Shown: positions 53,426 to 53,463 of the stretch, one piece after another | How positions within the stretch are numbered: the stretch's first letter is position 1 | Layout: each line of letters starts with the position of its first letter | Assembly: GCF_021531475.1 (NCBI RefSeq) | Contig: NZ_JADYTX010000010.1 | Span: forward strand, 1 to 53,463 | Length of the DNA stretch: 53,463 nt | Direction: 5' to 3' | Source of the DNA: Fusobacterium perfoetens | GTDB taxonomy: Bacteria > Fusobacteriota > Fusobacteriia > Fusobacteriales > Fusobacteriaceae | Made by a program: the position numbers and the translations under genes | Notes under the pieces: model-generated | Told to the model about the DNA's origin: nothing | The model's database searches: none | Seen by the model: the letters and a program-made list of their open reading frames with translations, nothing else

Positions 53426-53463
53426 ATTAAAAAATATAAGAAAGTTGGTAATGTATGTCTAAT

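Overview
The window is AT-rich, densely coded bacterial DNA that looks like a Fusobacterium (Fusobacteriota) chromosome. The reasons are strong A+T bias in every intergenic space and at third codon positions, simple TTGACA/TATAAT-type promoters, GGAGG ribosome sites, ATG/GTG/TTG starts, and a mix of clostridial-style gene clusters with anaerobic genes (HydE, CbiK, FucO). The genus is an inference; no rRNA gene is present to fix it. No rRNA, tRNA or CRISPR array was seen.

Layout. 0.1-3.2 kb: copper operon copA-csoR behind a CsoR-type operator. 3.3-6.2 kb: potassium uptake genes trkA-trkH, convergent with disA. 6.2-19.1 kb: a long minus-strand housekeeping block (ychF; yceD-rpmF; plsX-fabH-fabD-acpP-fabF; rnc, an Elp3-like radical SAM gene, rng, coaD, radA, disA). 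19.2-22.8 kb: a second metal ATPase of the Zn/Cd type under almost the same operator as copA, then holA. 22.8-23.7 kb: a decayed phage antirepressor gene and an empty AT-rich stretch. 23.7-26.8 kb: a glycerophosphodiesterase, a small unknown gene, hydE and cbiK. 26.85-27.55 kb: a type III toxin-antitoxin locus, with three 37-base antitoxin RNA repeats, a terminator and a ToxN/AbiQ-like RNase. 27.6-29.4 kb: an NhaC-family transporter behind a lysine riboswitch. 29.4-35.3 kb: plus-strand housekeeping genes (rluD family, rnhB, yraN, zinc ribbon, comF, unknown, tpiA, gpmI). 35.3-40 kb: the least ordinary part, with a probable unannotated small RNA, an Hsp70-like ATPase carrying a C-terminal membrane segment and its membrane partner, a 209-base palindromic element, and a protein with five N-terminal viroplasmin/RNase H1-type repeats fused to an RNase H fold. 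40-51.1 kb: smpB, rnr, yqeK, a GerMN gene, an amidase, yajC and the heat-shock genes hrcA-grpE-dnaK-(aldose epimerase)-dnaJ with a perfect CIRCE operator. 51.2-53.5 kb: fucO and a 5'-broken or truncated cstA.

How the parts work together. The fatty-acid block runs from acyl-phosphate supply (PlsX) through initiation (FabH, FabD) and carrier (ACP) to elongation (FabF), with a leaky terminator after acpP. The two metal ATPases probably form one regulon under the single CsoR-like repressor. HrcA/CIRCE controls the chaperones. Lysine represses its own probable importer through the riboswitch. DisA lies next to TrkA/TrkH, whose relatives include c-di-AMP-regulated potassium systems.

The best-supported unusual system is the ToxIN-like locus. 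Its three RNA repeats keep an H-type pseudoknot through matching base changes in both stems. The five-repeat RNase H protein, the Hsp70-like/membrane pair and the candidate small RNA at 35.34-35.46 kb are the most likely to be undescribed.
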